Assembly: GCF_000717645.1 (NCBI RefSeq)
Contig: NZ_JNZZ01000018.1
Coordinates: 83,671-147,670, forward strand
Length of the DNA stretch: 64,000 nucleotides
Source of the DNA: Streptomyces californicus
Lineage (GTDB): Bacteria > Actinomycetota > Actinomycetes > Streptomycetales > Streptomycetaceae
Reading direction: 5' to 3'
This document shows, in pieces, positions 1 through 10,050 of the stretch. Within the stretch, counting starts at the first letter, position 1. Every line of letters starts with the position of its first letter. A program made the position numbers and the translations under genes. The notes below the pieces were generated by a model that saw only the letters and a list, made by a program, of their open reading frames with translations, was not told where the DNA came from and ran no database searches.

Positions 1-64
1 GCAACAGGCCGAGCCGCAGATCGTCCTGCCCGACGATCGCGGTGAAGGGATACGGCGTACTCAC
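1..64 (-). CDS. Cobaltochelatase / magnesium chelatase family subunit (partial, N-terminus only)
   Basis: Only the first 21 codons are inside the window, read from a GTG at 64 leftwards. The start [20 protein letters not shown] is the typical N-terminus of the ChlI/BchI-like AAA+ subunit that drives metal insertion into the corrin or tetrapyrrole ring. Its GTG overlaps the TGA of cobQ (GTGA, 61-64), so it should be translationally coupled as the third gene of the cobalamin operon. The Walker motifs lie beyond the window edge, so the assignment rests on the N-terminal signature and the operon context. Confidence 0.75.
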   Translation of the reverse strand, partial: MSTPYPFTAIVGQDDLRLGLL

Positions 65-1683
65 GAGGCCTCCTCGTTGACATGCTCTTCAGCTTCGACG
101 TGACCGGTCACTACAAGCCCCTCCGGCGATCGAGGCGCGGGGTCCGGGGCAGCGCCCCGGCTCTCCGGAGAGCCCGCGGCAGGCGCCCCCGGCGGCACGA
201 ACGGCAACCCGCGCGGCGCACCGCCCTCGATCAGCCGCCACAACGCGTCCGTGTCCGCGTGCTCCTCGATCAGGTCCCCGAGCCGGTCCAGCTGCTCCTC
301 CCGCAACACCCCGAAGCTCGTGTCCGGCGCGGGCACGAACCGCCGCCCGGCCGCCCGCGCCACCTCTTCCAGGAACCGCCGCCGGAACGCGTCGCTCTCC
401 AGCGACCCGTGCCAGTGCGTCCCCCAGACCGCCCCGACCCGGCAGCCGTCCAGGAACGGTTCCCCGCCCCGCACGTCGGCCACCCCGTGGTGGATCTCGT
501 ACCCCTCGACCGGTTCGCCCAGCGCCGAACCCACCGGCCGCGCCAGCGTCTTGGCCCGGTCGAAGCGGATGCGGACCGGCAGCAGGCCGAGCCCGTCCAC
601 GACGCCCGCCTGCGACTCCACCTCGTCCTCGATCCGCTCCCCGAGCACCTGGAACCCGCCGCAGATCCCCAGCACCGGCCGGCCCTCCGCCGCCCGCCGC
701 GCCAGCGCGTCCGCGAGGCCGCGCTCACGCAGCCAGGCCAGCGCCTTCACCGTGCCGCGCGTCCCCGGCACGACCACCAGGTCCGCGTCGGCCAGCTCCT
801 CCGCCCGGTCCACGAACCGCACGACGACGCCCGGTTCGGCGGCCAGCGCGTCCACATCCGTGAAGTTCGACATCAGCGGCACCGCGCAGACCGCGACCCG
901 CAGCACGTCCTCGCCGTGCGGGGGAGCGACGACCGACTCCCGCACCGCACCCCGCAGGGACACCCGCAGGCCGTCCTCCTCGTCGATGCCGAGCCCGTGC
1001 GCGTACGGCAGCACCCCGTAGGTCCTCCGCCCGGTCAGCCCGTACAGCATGTCCAGTCCCGGCTCCAGCAGCGAGACGTCGCCCCGGAACTTGTTCACCA
1101 GATAGCCCGCGACCAGCGCCTGGTCCTCGGGGCTCAGCAGCGCCGTGGTCCCGAAGAACGAGGCGAAGACCCCGCCCCGGTCGATGTCGCCGACCACCAG
1201 CACCGGGAAGCCCGCGGCGCGGGCGATCCCCATGTTCACGATGTCGGTGCGCCGCAGATTGATCTCCGCCGGAGAACCGGCCCCCTCGCAGATCACCGCG
1301 TCGTACGCCGACCGGAGCTGCTCCAGGCAGTCGGTGACCGTGCCGAGCAGCGCCTCCTGGCGGCCCCCGTGGTACCCCCGGGCGCTCATCTCGCCGACCG
1401 GCCTCCCCAGCAGGACCACCTGGCTGGAGCGGTCCCCGCCCGGCTTGAGCAGCACCGGGTTCATCAGGGCCGTCGGCTCCACCCGGGCCGCCTGCGCCTG
1501 CATCGCCTGGGCCCGGCCGATCTCCGCGCCCTCCCGGGTCACGAAGGAGTTCAGCGACATGTTCTGCGCCTTGAACGGCGCGACCTTCACCCCCCGGCGC
1601 ACCAGCCAGCGGCAGATCCCCGCCGTGACGACGCTCTTGCCCGCGTCCGATGTGGTCCCCGCGACCAGCAGCCCACCGCTCAT
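61..1683 (-). CDS. cobQ: Cobyric acid synthase (glutamine-hydrolysing)
   Basis: CobQ amidates adenosylcobyrinic acid a,c-diamide at side chains b, d, e and g, using glutamine and ATP, in cytosolic cobalamin synthesis. The 540-residue product starts [20 protein letters not shown], a dethiobiotin-synthetase-like P-loop (GTTSDAGKS). A type 1 glutamine amidotransferase half follows, with the nucleophile motif [10 protein letters not shown] and a HWHGSLE histidine near the C-terminus. The ATG at 1683 overlaps the stop of cobD (ATGA). An open frame continues upstream, but it is out-of-family sequence antisense to nothing real, so the ATG is the start. The last 50 or so residues are a Pro/Ala/Glu-rich tail, probably non-catalytic. 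Expression should depend on the upstream B12 riboswitch. Confidence 0.95.
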   Translation of the reverse strand: MSGGLLVAGTTSDAGKSVVTAGICRWLVRRGVKVAPFKAQNMSLNSFVTREGAEIGRAQAMQAQAARVEPTALMNPVLLKPGGDRSSQVVLLGRPVGEMSARGYHGGRQEALLGTVTDCLEQLRSAYDAVICEGAGSPAEINLRRTDIVNMGIARAAGFPVLVVGDIDRGGVFASFFGTTALLSPEDQALVAGYLVNKFRGDVSLLEPGLDMLYGLTGRRTYGVLPYAHGLGIDEEDGLRVSLRGAVRESVVAPPHGEDVLRVAVCAVPLMSNFTDVDALAAEPGVVVRFVDRAEELADADLVVVPGTRGTVKALAWLRERGLADALARRAAEGRPVLGICGGFQVLGERIEDEVESQAGVVDGLGLLPVRIRFDRAKTLARPVGSALGEPVEGYEIHHGVADVRGGEPFLDGCRVGAVWGTHWHGSLESDAFRRRFLEEVARAAGRRFVPAPDTSFGVLREEQLDRLGDLIEEHADTDALWRLIEGGAPRGLPFVPPGAPAAGSPESRGAAPDPAPRSPEGLVVTGHVEAEEHVNEEAS

Positions 1684-2645
1684 GCCCGTCCCCGCTTCCG
1701 TCCCGCGAGGAGGTGCCCCGCGGCCAGTCGGCCCGCCACGCAGACCCCGAGGGCCAGCGCGCCCACCCGGTGCGAGAGGCGCACCGCGCGTTCGATGTCC
1801 GCGCCGCGCACGTCCCGCCCGGCCGCCCCGTTCAGCACCGGGCGGTGCTCGACGCGCCCCGCGTACGCCAGCGTCCCGCCCAGCCGTACGCCGAGCGCCC
1901 CGGCGAACGCGGCCTCCACCGGTCCCGCGTTCGGACTGGGGTGGCGGTGCGCGTCGGCCTTCCAGGCGCGTACGGCCTCCCGGGGCCGCTCGCCGGCCGC
2001 CGCGGCCAGTGCCGCCGTCAGCCGGGCGCCCGGCCACCCCGCCACGTCGTCCAGGCGGGCCGAGGCCCAGCCGTAGCGGCGGTGCCGGGGCGACTTGTGG
2101 CCGACCATCGCGTCGAGGGTGTTCACGGCCCGGAACCCGACGAGCCCCGGCACTCCGCCGATCGCGCCCCAGACCAGCGCGCCGACGACGGCGTCCGAGG
2201 TGTTCTCCGCGACGGACTCGACGACCGCGCGGGCGATGCCCGGACCGTCCAGGGCGTGCGGGTCGCGCCCGCACAGGTGCGGCAGCCGCTCCCGGGCCGC
2301 CTCCAGGTCCCCGGCGCCCAGCGCACCGCCGACGGCCCGGGCCTCCCGGCCCAGCGACGTACCGCCGACGACGGACCAGGCGGTGGCGGCGGTCAGCGCG
2401 ACGGCGAGCGCGGGACGGTGGCGGACGGCGCGCGCGGCCAGCGCGGCGGCTCCCACGGCGCCTCCGGCGCAGACGAGGGTGTGCAGCGCGCCCCGACCCC
2501 GGTCGTCACGCCACAGCACGGACTCCACCCGTGCGGCGGCGCGGCCGAAACCGGCGACGGGGTGGCCCCGCCGGGGGTCGCCGAGCAGCGCGTCGGCGAT
2601 CAGCCCGGCCGTGGCGCCGTACGCGAAGACGCGATCGGCCCGCAC
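1680..2645 (-). CDS. cobD: Adenosylcobinamide-phosphate synthase (CobD/CbiB)
   Basis: This membrane protein attaches the aminopropanol arm to adenosylcobyric acid. The 321-residue product begins [20 protein letters not shown] with the family signature [16 protein letters not shown] just after it. Hydrophobic, Ala-rich segments follow, with the conserved [20 protein letters not shown] stretch near residue 240. It starts at a GTG (2645), is the first gene after the B12 riboswitch, and overlaps cobQ by four bases. Order and overlaps indicate one transcript: riboswitch, cobD, cobQ, chelatase. Length fits the family. Confidence 0.93.
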   Translation of the reverse strand: MRADRVFAYGATAGLIADALLGDPRRGHPVAGFGRAAARVESVLWRDDRGRGALHTLVCAGGAVGAAALAARAVRHRPALAVALTAATAWSVVGGTSLGREARAVGGALGAGDLEAARERLPHLCGRDPHALDGPGIARAVVESVAENTSDAVVGALVWGAIGGVPGLVGFRAVNTLDAMVGHKSPRHRRYGWASARLDDVAGWPGARLTAALAAAAGERPREAVRAWKADAHRHPSPNAGPVEAAFAGALGVRLGGTLAYAGRVEHRPVLNGAAGRDVRGADIERAVRLSHRVGALALGVCVAGRLAAGHLLAGRKRGRA

Positions 2646-2747
2646 GGGTCAGCCCGCCGCGGAGAGAGGCGTTCCGGCACGGAGGGGCACAGGGAGCGGC
2701 ACACGGCGGCCGGGCATGGCGTAGGTCCTCACTCAGGGTCCGCGCCC

Positions 2748-2938
2748 TGGTTCGACGTGACGGCGGCGAGAGTCTCCTGGCTCCCGGATCCGCAGTTCCC
2801 CCGGCCTTCCAGCCCGCGTGCCGCGAGCCGTGACGTCCGGTGTGGGGGAGTGCTCCCCGGTGACAGTGGCGGGACCGCGCCGGATTCACACCGGCTTCCT
2901 CTGCTGTCGCCGTAAATGGCTCCGGCAGTCCACCACGC
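2748..2938 (-). promoter_or_regulatory. Cobalamin (B12) riboswitch
   Basis: On the minus strand the leader contains GCCGGTGTGAATCCGGC (around 2878-2895), followed by the CCGCCACTGT core and, at 2764-2782, the B12 box AGCCAGGAGACTCTCGCCG. These are the hallmark conserved blocks of the cobalamin riboswitch aptamer. It precedes cobD-cobQ, so adenosylcobalamin should repress the operon. A small hairpin (CAGGG/CCCTG, 2734-2749) sits just after the aptamer and could be part of the expression platform. Exact ends are approximate. Confidence 0.93.
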
Positions 2939-2996
2939 CCCGCGAACGGCCGTCAACTTGCTGTTGACCTGCGGGGCTCCACTGTGGGCAGACGCA

Positions 2997-3034
2997 CATC
3001 GGGCCGGACACAGGGTGCTGTGTCCGGCCCGATG
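2997..3034 (-). terminator. Strong hairpin terminator after the pit operon
   Basis: A perfect 15-bp inverted repeat (2997-3011 with 3020-3034) encloses an 8-base loop. It has no T-run, as is common in Streptomyces. It separates the end of the phosphate-transport operon from the cobalamin riboswitch on the same strand. Confidence 0.85.
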
Positions 3035-3110
3035 GGGTCCCGCCCGGCGCGTCGGAGCGGAGCCTCGCGGGGCTCCCGGCGGCGTACCGGAGAGGCGTAC
3101 GGGATACGGG

Positions 3111-3341
3111 TCAGGCGACGATCAGGTAGATCCCGTACGCGACGGCCGCCGTGCAAGCCGCGAAGCAGGCGTAGGCGCTGGTGCGGGCCAGGACCGCCGA
3201 CCCGCCGCCGGCCGCGCCGCCGGACGTGGCCGACAGCTTGGACAGGGCGACGATGCCCAGGGTGAAGAGGCCCACCAGAGCGACGGTGACGACGAGACTG
3301 ACACCGAAGACGGAGGCGAGAGCTGCCCAGTCGATTTTCAT
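3111..3341 (-). CDS. Small membrane protein linked to the phosphate transporter
   Basis: A 76-residue protein with two hydrophobic helices (about residues 5-32 and 52-75) separated by a Gly/Ala/Ser-rich loop. It starts with an ATG 12 bases after the pitH2 stop, with an AAGGA ribosome site, so it is co-transcribed with the transporter and ends just before a strong terminator. I recognise no family motif. Position suggests an accessory or stability factor for the Pit transporter, which is inference only. Confidence 0.8.
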   Translation of the reverse strand: MKIDWAALASVFGVSLVVTVALVGLFTLGIVALSKLSATSGGAAGGGSAVLARTSAYACFAACTAAVAYGIYLIVA

Positions 3342-3353
3342 GCGGATCTGTCC

Positions 3354-4619
<1,266 letters not shown>

Positions 4620-4655
4620 TTACCCAGGCAATCGTTCGACGTCAGTGGCTCGTGG

Positions 4656-4688
4656 AACGTAGGCAACCTGGATGAACGGAAGATGAAC
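4656..4688 (-). promoter_or_regulatory. PHO box (PhoP-binding direct repeats)
   Basis: On the minus strand two 11-base units stand head to tail, GTTCATCTTCC (4688-4678) and GTTCATCCAGG (4677-4667). A weaker third unit follows (4666-4656). This is the arrangement of Streptomyces PhoP operators (consensus GTTCACC-type units every 11 bases). It lies 37 to 69 bases before the pitH2 ATG. Confidence 0.85.
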
Positions 4689-4884
4689 TGGGCAGGGCGT
4701 TGCGGTGACCCCAAGCGGAGTGAGCCGCTTCCGGTTGTGCGCGGGAGGGGTTCCGGGAGGCCCGTGGGGTGCGGCGTGGACTGCTCTTTGCCGCGTGTTG
4801 GCGAACATTTTGGACGGCCGTTCGGCACCCGATGGAGATCCCCGTCACGTCCCGCGTGACGTTCCGGTTGCGCGGGTTGCCTTC

Positions 4885-4890
4885 TAGGCT
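4885..4890 (+). promoter_or_regulatory. -10 box TAGGCT of a leaderless promoter
   Basis: TAGGCT stands exactly six bases before the ATG at 4897, so the transcript should begin at the start codon. No Shine-Dalgarno sequence is present before that ATG. Confidence 0.7.
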
Positions 4891-4896
4891 CGCTCC

Positions 4897-5562
4897 ATGA
4901 CTCACCAGCACCCGGAATCCGTGGACGTGGACCAGGCATGGCGCGACCTCGTCGGGACGGCGCGACGCAGCGCGGCGGATGGCCTGGTCGTCGGCACCTC
5001 GGGCAACGTGTCCGCCCGCGTCGGCGAACTGGTCCTGGTGACCCCCAGCGGGGTGCCGTACGACCGGCTCGGACCCGAGGACGCGGTCGGCGTCGACCTG
5101 GCGGGGCGCCAGGTCCTCGGGGTGCTGAAACCGACCAGCGAACTCCCCCTCCACCTCGCGGTCTACCGCTCCACCGGCGCCGCCGCCGTGGTGCACACCC
5201 ACGCCGTGCACGCCACCGCCGTCTCCACCCTCGTCACCGAGGTGCCGCTCGTCCACTACGCGGCCGCCCTCCTCGGCGGCCCCGTCCGCACCGCCGCCTA
5301 CGCCCGGTACGGCACTCCGGAGTTGGCCGAGGCCATGCTCGAAGCCCTCCGGGACCGCACCGGCTGCCTGCTGGCCAACCACGGCACCGTCACCTACGGC
5401 GACACCCTCGACCAGGCGTACGAGCGGACCGCGCAGCTGGAGTGGCTCTGCCGGCTCTGGCTCACGGCCAGCTCGGTCCCCGGCCGCACCCCGGCGCTGC
5501 TCGACGAGGGGCAGCTGGCCGAGGTGACACAGGCGCTCAAGGGGTACGGCCAGTCCGGCTGA
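4897..5562 (+). CDS. Class II aldolase/adducin family protein (fuculose-phosphate aldolase-like)
   Basis: This is a 221-residue zinc-dependent aldolase of the L-fuculose/L-ribulose-phosphate family. The family phosphate and substrate loop is seen as GTSGNVSARV (residues 33-42), with VTPSGVPYDRL after it. The metal ligands appear as VVHTHAVHAT (His-x-His) and the later His of LLANHGTVTYG. The catalytic acid should be Glu in KPTSELPLHL. The specific sugar phosphate cannot be told from sequence. It is monocistronic and transcribed from a leaderless promoter divergent from pitH2. Confidence 0.85.
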   Translation: MTHQHPESVDVDQAWRDLVGTARRSAADGLVVGTSGNVSARVGELVLVTPSGVPYDRLGPEDAVGVDLAGRQVLGVLKPTSELPLHLAVYRSTGAAAVVHTHAVHATAVSTLVTEVPLVHYAAALLGGPVRTAAYARYGTPELAEAMLEALRDRTGCLLANHGTVTYGDTLDQAYERTAQLEWLCRLWLTASSVPGRTPALLDEGQLAEVTQALKGYGQSG

Positions 5563-5601
5563 CCCGCGCCGGGGGCGGCTCCGGTGCGCGTCGGGCACTC
5601 G

Positions 5602-5664
5602 GGGGCGCGCGGCGGTTCCGGGGCGTACGGGACTGCGGGGCGCGCGGCGGTTCCGGGGCGTACG
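5602..5664. repeat. Direct repeat of 28 bases in an intergenic gap
   Basis: An identical 28-base block occurs at 5602-5629 and 5637-5664 (offset 35), in the non-coding space between the aldolase and the hydrolase. Both copies end in GGGGCGTACG. It looks like a recent slippage duplication. Confidence 0.9.
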
Positions 5665-5740
5665 CCTGGCCGGGACCCGCGCACGACCCGTACGGCCGTG
5701 TCCACTGGCCGTGCGCCGTCCGCCCGACGACACTGGAGCG

Positions 5741-6868
5741 GTGCGCCCGGTAACCGCGACGGCAACGGCCGTCACCACAGTCCTCGGCGTCGGCGCGGCA
5801 GCGGTCGCGGCCGGCCGGTACGCGGGCGACGTCGCCCTCAGGTCGACGCCCGGCCGCCCCCTCCCCGCCGACCGGCGGCTCACCGTGCACGCCACGGCGG
5901 CCGGCCGGACCACTCTGACCCGGTCCTTCTCGGCGCTCCGCCCCGGCACCTGGGGCCTCGCGGGCCCCGGCGTCCACGCGGTCGTCGGACCGGTGATCGA
6001 GGGCGCCTCCCCGGCCGCCGACACCGTCGTGCGCAGGCTGGAGAGCGTCGGCCAGGGACTCCTCGAACCGGGCGCGAAGGTCCGGCTCACCCCCGAGCTG
6101 TACGGCGGCGACCCGCGCGCCGACCTCGCCCTGGACCACCAGGACGTCGAGATCCCCGGCGAACTGGGGCCCCTGCCCGCCTGGTACGTCCCCGGCGGGC
6201 GCGACACCTGGGTGATCGCCGTGCACGGCCTCGGCACCACCCGGGCGCACCCCATGAACGTGATGCCGTTCCTGCACCGGCAGAGCCTCCCCGTCCTCGA
6301 CCTCGCCTACCGGGGCGACGCGGGAGCCCCGCGCCCCGCCGACGGCGTCGGCCACTTCGGCGCCTCCGAATGGCGCGACGTCGACGCAGCCATCCGCTTC
6401 GCCCTGCGCCACGGCGCCCGGAACGTGATCGTCCACGGCTGGTCCACCGGAGCCACCATGGCCCTGTACGCCGCCGTCGAGTCCCCGCTCCGCGACCGGA
6501 TCAGCGGCATCGTCCTCGACTCCCCGGTACTGGACTGGCAGGCCACCCTGCGCGCCCTGGGCGCCGCCCGGGGCGTACCGGCCGCCCTGCTGCCGCTCGC
6601 CGTCCGCGCCGCCCAGGGCCGGACCGGCCTGAAAGCCGCACCGGTGCTGGAGACCTCCGCACCGGTCACCCTGGACACCCCGACTCTGATCCTGCACGGG
6701 CCCGACGACACGATCGCCCCCTGGGAGCCCTCCCGCGAACTCGCCGCCCGCAGGCCGGAACTGGTCGCCCTCCACGCCGTGCCGCAGGCTCCGCACGCAT
6801 CGATGTGGAACGCGGACCCGGCCCGCTACGAGGAGACCCTGCGGCGCTTCCTCACACCCCTGATGTGA
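5741..6868 (+). CDS. Alpha/beta hydrolase
   Basis: A 375-residue serine hydrolase of unknown substrate. The nucleophile elbow is HGWSTGATMAL, the acid is in LILHGPDDTIAPW, and the catalytic His is in PQAPHASMW near the end. The oxyanion region is VIAVHGLGTTRAHPMN. An N-terminal hydrophobic stretch (TAVTTVLGVGAAAVAAGRY) suggests a membrane anchor or uncleaved signal. The GTG at 5741 is preferred over the in-frame GTG at 5711, because GACACT lies exactly six bases before it (leaderless pattern) and homologues begin near MRPVTA. Confidence 0.85.
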   Translation: MRPVTATATAVTTVLGVGAAAVAAGRYAGDVALRSTPGRPLPADRRLTVHATAAGRTTLTRSFSALRPGTWGLAGPGVHAVVGPVIEGASPAADTVVRRLESVGQGLLEPGAKVRLTPELYGGDPRADLALDHQDVEIPGELGPLPAWYVPGGRDTWVIAVHGLGTTRAHPMNVMPFLHRQSLPVLDLAYRGDAGAPRPADGVGHFGASEWRDVDAAIRFALRHGARNVIVHGWSTGATMALYAAVESPLRDRISGIVLDSPVLDWQATLRALGAARGVPAALLPLAVRAAQGRTGLKAAPVLETSAPVTLDTPTLILHGPDDTIAPWEPSRELAARRPELVALHAVPQAPHASMWNADPARYEETLRRFLTPLM

Positions 6869-6977
6869 GCCGATGGGGTGAACTCTCCCCCTTGTCGTCG
6901 CGTCGCGGGAACCTTTCCCGTACCGGCGAAACGCCTTCCGTTTGGGCTTTCGGGCCGTCAGGGGCAAGACTGCTCCC

Positions 6978-8402
6978 GTGACGTCCCGTACTCCGCGCGA
7001 CTCCAGGCTGCGACTTGTCCGCCCGCGACCCCTCGCCACCGCCCGCAAAGCGGTGACCACCCGGCGTACCAGGCCGGCGCCCCGGCCCCCCGAGGGCACC
7101 CCGCCCCGGGCGGAACTGGCCCGCCAGGCCAGGACGGTCCTCGCCGACGCCGTACGCATCGCCCACTGGGCGGCCGGCGCCCCCGGCCCGGGCACCACCG
7201 CCCCGCTCGCGGCCCACGCCCTCGAACGGGCGGCCACCGCCCTGGAGCTCTCCCCGGCCCAGGTCCGGGCGGGCTGGGACCGGGCCCGGCTGGCCGGACT
7301 GATCGAACTGCACGGCGACACCGCGCGCCCCGGCTGGCGGCTGCGCGCCTGGGACCGCGACGACTCCGCCGTCCTGCGCGGCTGGGTGGCGCTCTTCGAC
7401 GCCTGGTCGCTCGTCCACGCCGCCCCCGCCGGCATCGAGGCGGGCGCGGTCGCCGAAGCCGTCGAGGCCGTGCCCCAGGTGCTCTCGCTCCTCCAGCTCT
7501 CCGCGGGCCCCGTCACCGTCCCCGCGCTGCTGGACCTCCTCGGCCAGCGCGTCGCGGAACTCCACGAGGAGCGCTGCGAAGTCCCCCTGGGGCCCGGCAG
7601 ACCCGCCACCGCCACGACCGCGGCGGGGACGACCGCCGACCGGCCCGACCCCGCCGCAACGACCGGCGGCACCGACGCCGACCTCAACGCCCTGCTGCTC
7701 GACTGGGCCCTGGAGGGCCTCGCCGCCGTCGGGGCGCTCACCCTCGGCCACGGCCACGCCACCCTCACCCCCCTCGGCAACTGGGCGGTCTGGGTCAAGC
7801 TGGAACAGATCTGCGTCGCCGCCCAGAGCCCGGCCGGCAACATCGAGCAGTCCGCCGCCGACATGCTCCTCGGCTGCGCCCGCCTCACCCCCGGCCCGGC
7901 CCGCGACGAATACCGCGCCTGGCTCGCCGCCCGCACGGTCGGCAGCGCCGTCGCCGAACTGCTCACCGTCGCCCGGGGCCAGGACGCCCTGCTGCGCGGA
8001 CTGGCCTTCGAGGCGCTGCGCGTCGTCGGCGCCCCCGCCGAACCCGAGGTCCGCGCCGTCCTCGCCGAACCCTCGCTGCGCCCCTACGCGCTCCTCTGGC
8101 TCGCCGAGTACGAGGGCAACGACCCCGACGACGCCCAGGACGTCCTCAGCCGCGAGGAGGCCACCTGGCTCTGGGTCGACACCGCCGCCGCCGTCGCCGA
8201 CCACGGCGAGACCGGGCTGCTCGTGCGCCATCTCGACACCGCCGTGCAGGGCACCGTCCCCGCGCTCCTCGACGAGGTCAGGGCCGTCGGCCACCCCCGC
8301 ACCGTCCAGGTGCTGGTGGCCCTCGCCGCGGCCCACCCGGACCCGGCCCTCGCCAAGGCGGTCCGCCGGGCCGCCTTCCAGGTCCACACCGGGGGAGCCT
8401 GA
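6978..8402 (+). CDS. Unknown protein, Ala/Leu-rich, helical
   Basis: A 474-residue cytosolic protein that I do not recognise. It is almost wholly alpha-helical by composition. The first 45 residues are Arg/Pro-rich and basic. The C-terminal half looks like helical repeats (for example LLRGLAFEALRVVGAPAEPEVRAVL), reminiscent of HEAT-like units. A Thr/Ala/Asp-rich linker lies near residues 210-235. No catalytic motif is visible. The GTG at 6978 is chosen over the upstream in-frame TTG; AAGACT sits six bases before it. It stands alone between the hydrolase and a convergent VOC gene. Confidence 0.75.
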   Translation: MTSRTPRDSRLRLVRPRPLATARKAVTTRRTRPAPRPPEGTPPRAELARQARTVLADAVRIAHWAAGAPGPGTTAPLAAHALERAATALELSPAQVRAGWDRARLAGLIELHGDTARPGWRLRAWDRDDSAVLRGWVALFDAWSLVHAAPAGIEAGAVAEAVEAVPQVLSLLQLSAGPVTVPALLDLLGQRVAELHEERCEVPLGPGRPATATTAAGTTADRPDPAATTGGTDADLNALLLDWALEGLAAVGALTLGHGHATLTPLGNWAVWVKLEQICVAAQSPAGNIEQSAADMLLGCARLTPGPARDEYRAWLAARTVGSAVAELLTVARGQDALLRGLAFEALRVVGAPAEPEVRAVLAEPSLRPYALLWLAEYEGNDPDDAQDVLSREEATWLWVDTAAAVADHGETGLLVRHLDTAVQGTVPALLDEVRAVGHPRTVQVLVALAAAHPDPALAKAVRRAAFQVHTGGA

Positions 8403-8426
8403 GCCGTACGCTCCCGGGGCCTCCGC

Positions 8427-8840
8427 TCAACCGGCGGACCCCGGGGCGTACGTCCCGAAGCTCCACACGTTGCCCTCGGCGTCCCGCGCCATGTAGTCCC
8501 GGGAGCCGTAGTCCTGGTCGGTGGGGTCCATGAGGATCTCCACGCCGAACGCCCTGGCGCGGGCGCAGTGCTCGTCCACCTCGTCCACCACCACGTACAC
8601 CCCCGCCGGGCCGGCGCCGGCCATCGCCCGCGCGAACACGCCCTCGCGCCCCTTGGACCCGAGCATCACCCTGCCGTTGCCCTGGGACAGCTCGGCGTGC
8701 AGAACGCTGCCGTCCTCGCCCGTGTAGACCGCCTCCTCGGTGAAGCCGAGACCTTCCGTCAGCGTCCTGATGGCCGCCCGCGCGTCCTCGTACAGAAGCG
8801 TCGGGCAGACCGTCGCAACCGGGTTCTCCGCGCCCGCCAT
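8427..8840 (-). CDS. VOC (glyoxalase/bleomycin-resistance) family protein
   Basis: A 137-residue single-domain protein with the paired beta-alpha-beta-beta-beta pattern of the vicinal oxygen chelate fold. PTLLYEDARAAIRTLTEGLG is the first module, and GVYVVVDEVDEHCARARAFG with DYMARDAEGNVWSFGTY the second. The ending GNVWSFGTY resembles PhnB/YdfO-like members with no known substrate. The ATG at 8840 is chosen because GGGAGAGG lies at proper distance; the GTG nine bases earlier overlaps that site. Metal ligands are not obviously complete, so enzyme activity is uncertain. Confidence 0.85.
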   Translation of the reverse strand: MAGAENPVATVCPTLLYEDARAAIRTLTEGLGFTEEAVYTGEDGSVLHAELSQGNGRVMLGSKGREGVFARAMAGAGPAGVYVVVDEVDEHCARARAFGVEILMDPTDQDYGSRDYMARDAEGNVWSFGTYAPGSAG

Positions 8841-8957
8841 CGCACTCACCTCTCCCGTCGACCGCCGTCATGATGTGACCTGCGTCTCAGTCTTCCACCG
8901 GCCACTGACAACGGCAGCGGCAAGAGCCGGCAGAAGCAGGGCGGCGGGCGCGCCCGG

Positions 8958-9848
8958 TCAGCCGAAGGTGTCGCACCGCGCCATGTCGCCCGTACGGAAC
9001 CCGGTGGAGAACCACCGCTGCCGCTGCGCCGCCGAGCCGTGCGTCCAGGACTCCGGCGTGACCCGGCCCTGGTACCGCTCCTGGATCCGGTCGTCGCCGA
9101 CCGCCGCCGCCGCGTCCAGGCCGTCCCTGATGTCCGCCCGGGTCAGCTCCGTGATCAGCGGCCGGCCCGTCGACTCGTCCGGCGTCGTCGTCGCGTGGTG
9201 CGCCCAGACCCCGGCGTAGCAGTCGGCCTGCAGCTCCACCTTCACCGCGTTGCTGTCCTCGCCCTGCCGCCCGTCCTGTGACCGGGCGAGCGTGCCCATC
9301 AGGTTCTGGACGTGGTGGCCGTACTCGTGCGCCACCACGTACGCCTGCGCGAACGGGCCGCCGCTGGAGCCGAACTTCGTCCGCAGGTCGTCGAAGAACC
9401 CGAGGTCCAGATAGACCCGGCGGTCTCCGGGGCAGTAGAACGGCCCGACCGCCGAGGTCGCCGACCCGCAGGCCGTGCCCACCCGCCCGCTGAACAGGAC
9501 CGTCCGCGCCCCCTCGTACTTCGCGCTCCGCCGCCGGAACTCCTGCCGCCAGAAGTCCTGCACGCTGTTGACGACGGCCACCGTCCGGCAGTCCTCCCGG
9601 CTGTTCGCGTCCTGCCCCTTCAGACAGCTCTCCTGCACCTGCCCCGCCGAGGAGGCCGTCGCCGCCGGGTCCGGCCCGTCCGAGGTGAGGCCGAGCTGGT
9701 CGGGGCCGACACCGAAGAGCAGGCCCAGGACCAGGGCGATCACCCCGGCGATCCCGCCGCCCACGGTGGCCCGCCCGCCCGGGATCCGGCTGCCGCGCAC
9801 GTCCTGGACCTCGGAGGTGTCCAGATCGGCGTCGTCGTCGAACTGCAC
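8958..9848 (-). CDS. Membrane-anchored neutral zinc metallopeptidase (YpfJ/KPN_02809 family)
   Basis: A 296-residue protein with a short cytosolic N-terminus, one transmembrane helix (about residues 32-50) and a secreted peptidase domain. The zinc motif HEYGHHVQNLMG (HExxH) and the downstream Glu in VELQADCYAGVWAHH define the neutral zinc metallopeptidase family. Cysteines in SCLKGQD, DCRTV, ACGSAT, FYCPGD, DCYAG and RCDTF suggest disulfides outside the membrane. It starts at a GTG with GAGGGTGG ahead. The physiological substrate is unknown. Confidence 0.9.
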   Translation of the reverse strand: MQFDDDADLDTSEVQDVRGSRIPGGRATVGGGIAGVIALVLGLLFGVGPDQLGLTSDGPDPAATASSAGQVQESCLKGQDANSREDCRTVAVVNSVQDFWRQEFRRRSAKYEGARTVLFSGRVGTACGSATSAVGPFYCPGDRRVYLDLGFFDDLRTKFGSSGGPFAQAYVVAHEYGHHVQNLMGTLARSQDGRQGEDSNAVKVELQADCYAGVWAHHATTTPDESTGRPLITELTRADIRDGLDAAAAVGDDRIQERYQGRVTPESWTHGSAAQRQRWFSTGFRTGDMARCDTFG

Positions 9849-9953
9849 GTCGCACCACCCTCGGGCTCGGGCGGGCGACGGCGTGCCGCCCTGCGCCGAG
9901 TATCGGACGGTTCGTCCCTCCGGGCACGCGGAAAAGCAGTTGCGCGCCGCCAG

Positions 9954-9959
9954 TAGAAT
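9954..9959 (+). promoter_or_regulatory. -10 box TAGAAT before the ABC-F leader ORF
   Basis: TAGAAT ends seven bases before the ATG of the short ORF at 9967, placing the transcript start at or within a base or two of that ATG. Confidence 0.6.
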
Positions 9960-9966
9960 GGGCCGT

Positions 9967-9990
9967 ATGGCCTTTCTCCTTGTGCATTAG
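9967..9990 (+). CDS. Candidate leader peptide MAFLLVH upstream of the ABC-F gene
   Basis: A seven-codon ORF (ATG to TAG) encodes the hydrophobic peptide MAFLLVH. It begins eight bases after the end of a -10 box, so it may be translated from a leaderless mRNA. The ABC-F start codon is 60 bases after its stop, with GC-rich complementary segments (CGGCG at 9991, CGCCG at 10022) between. Short hydrophobic leaders that sense ribosome stalling are known before antibiotic-responsive ABC-F genes (msrD, vmlR). Translation here is not proven. Confidence 0.45.
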   Translation: MAFLLVH

Positions 9991-10050
9991 CGGCGTCGAG
10001 AGACCTCCGCCCTCGTCCCTCCGCCGTCCATACTGCCCTGGAGTTTTTCC

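Noticed and set aside
9931..9970. Possible WhiB7 box (AAAAgcagTTGc) before the ABC-F leader
   Set aside because: If TTGCGC were the -35, no acceptable -10 lies 17-18 bases on, and the clear TAGAAT box is only 8 bases away. The match is too weak to claim.
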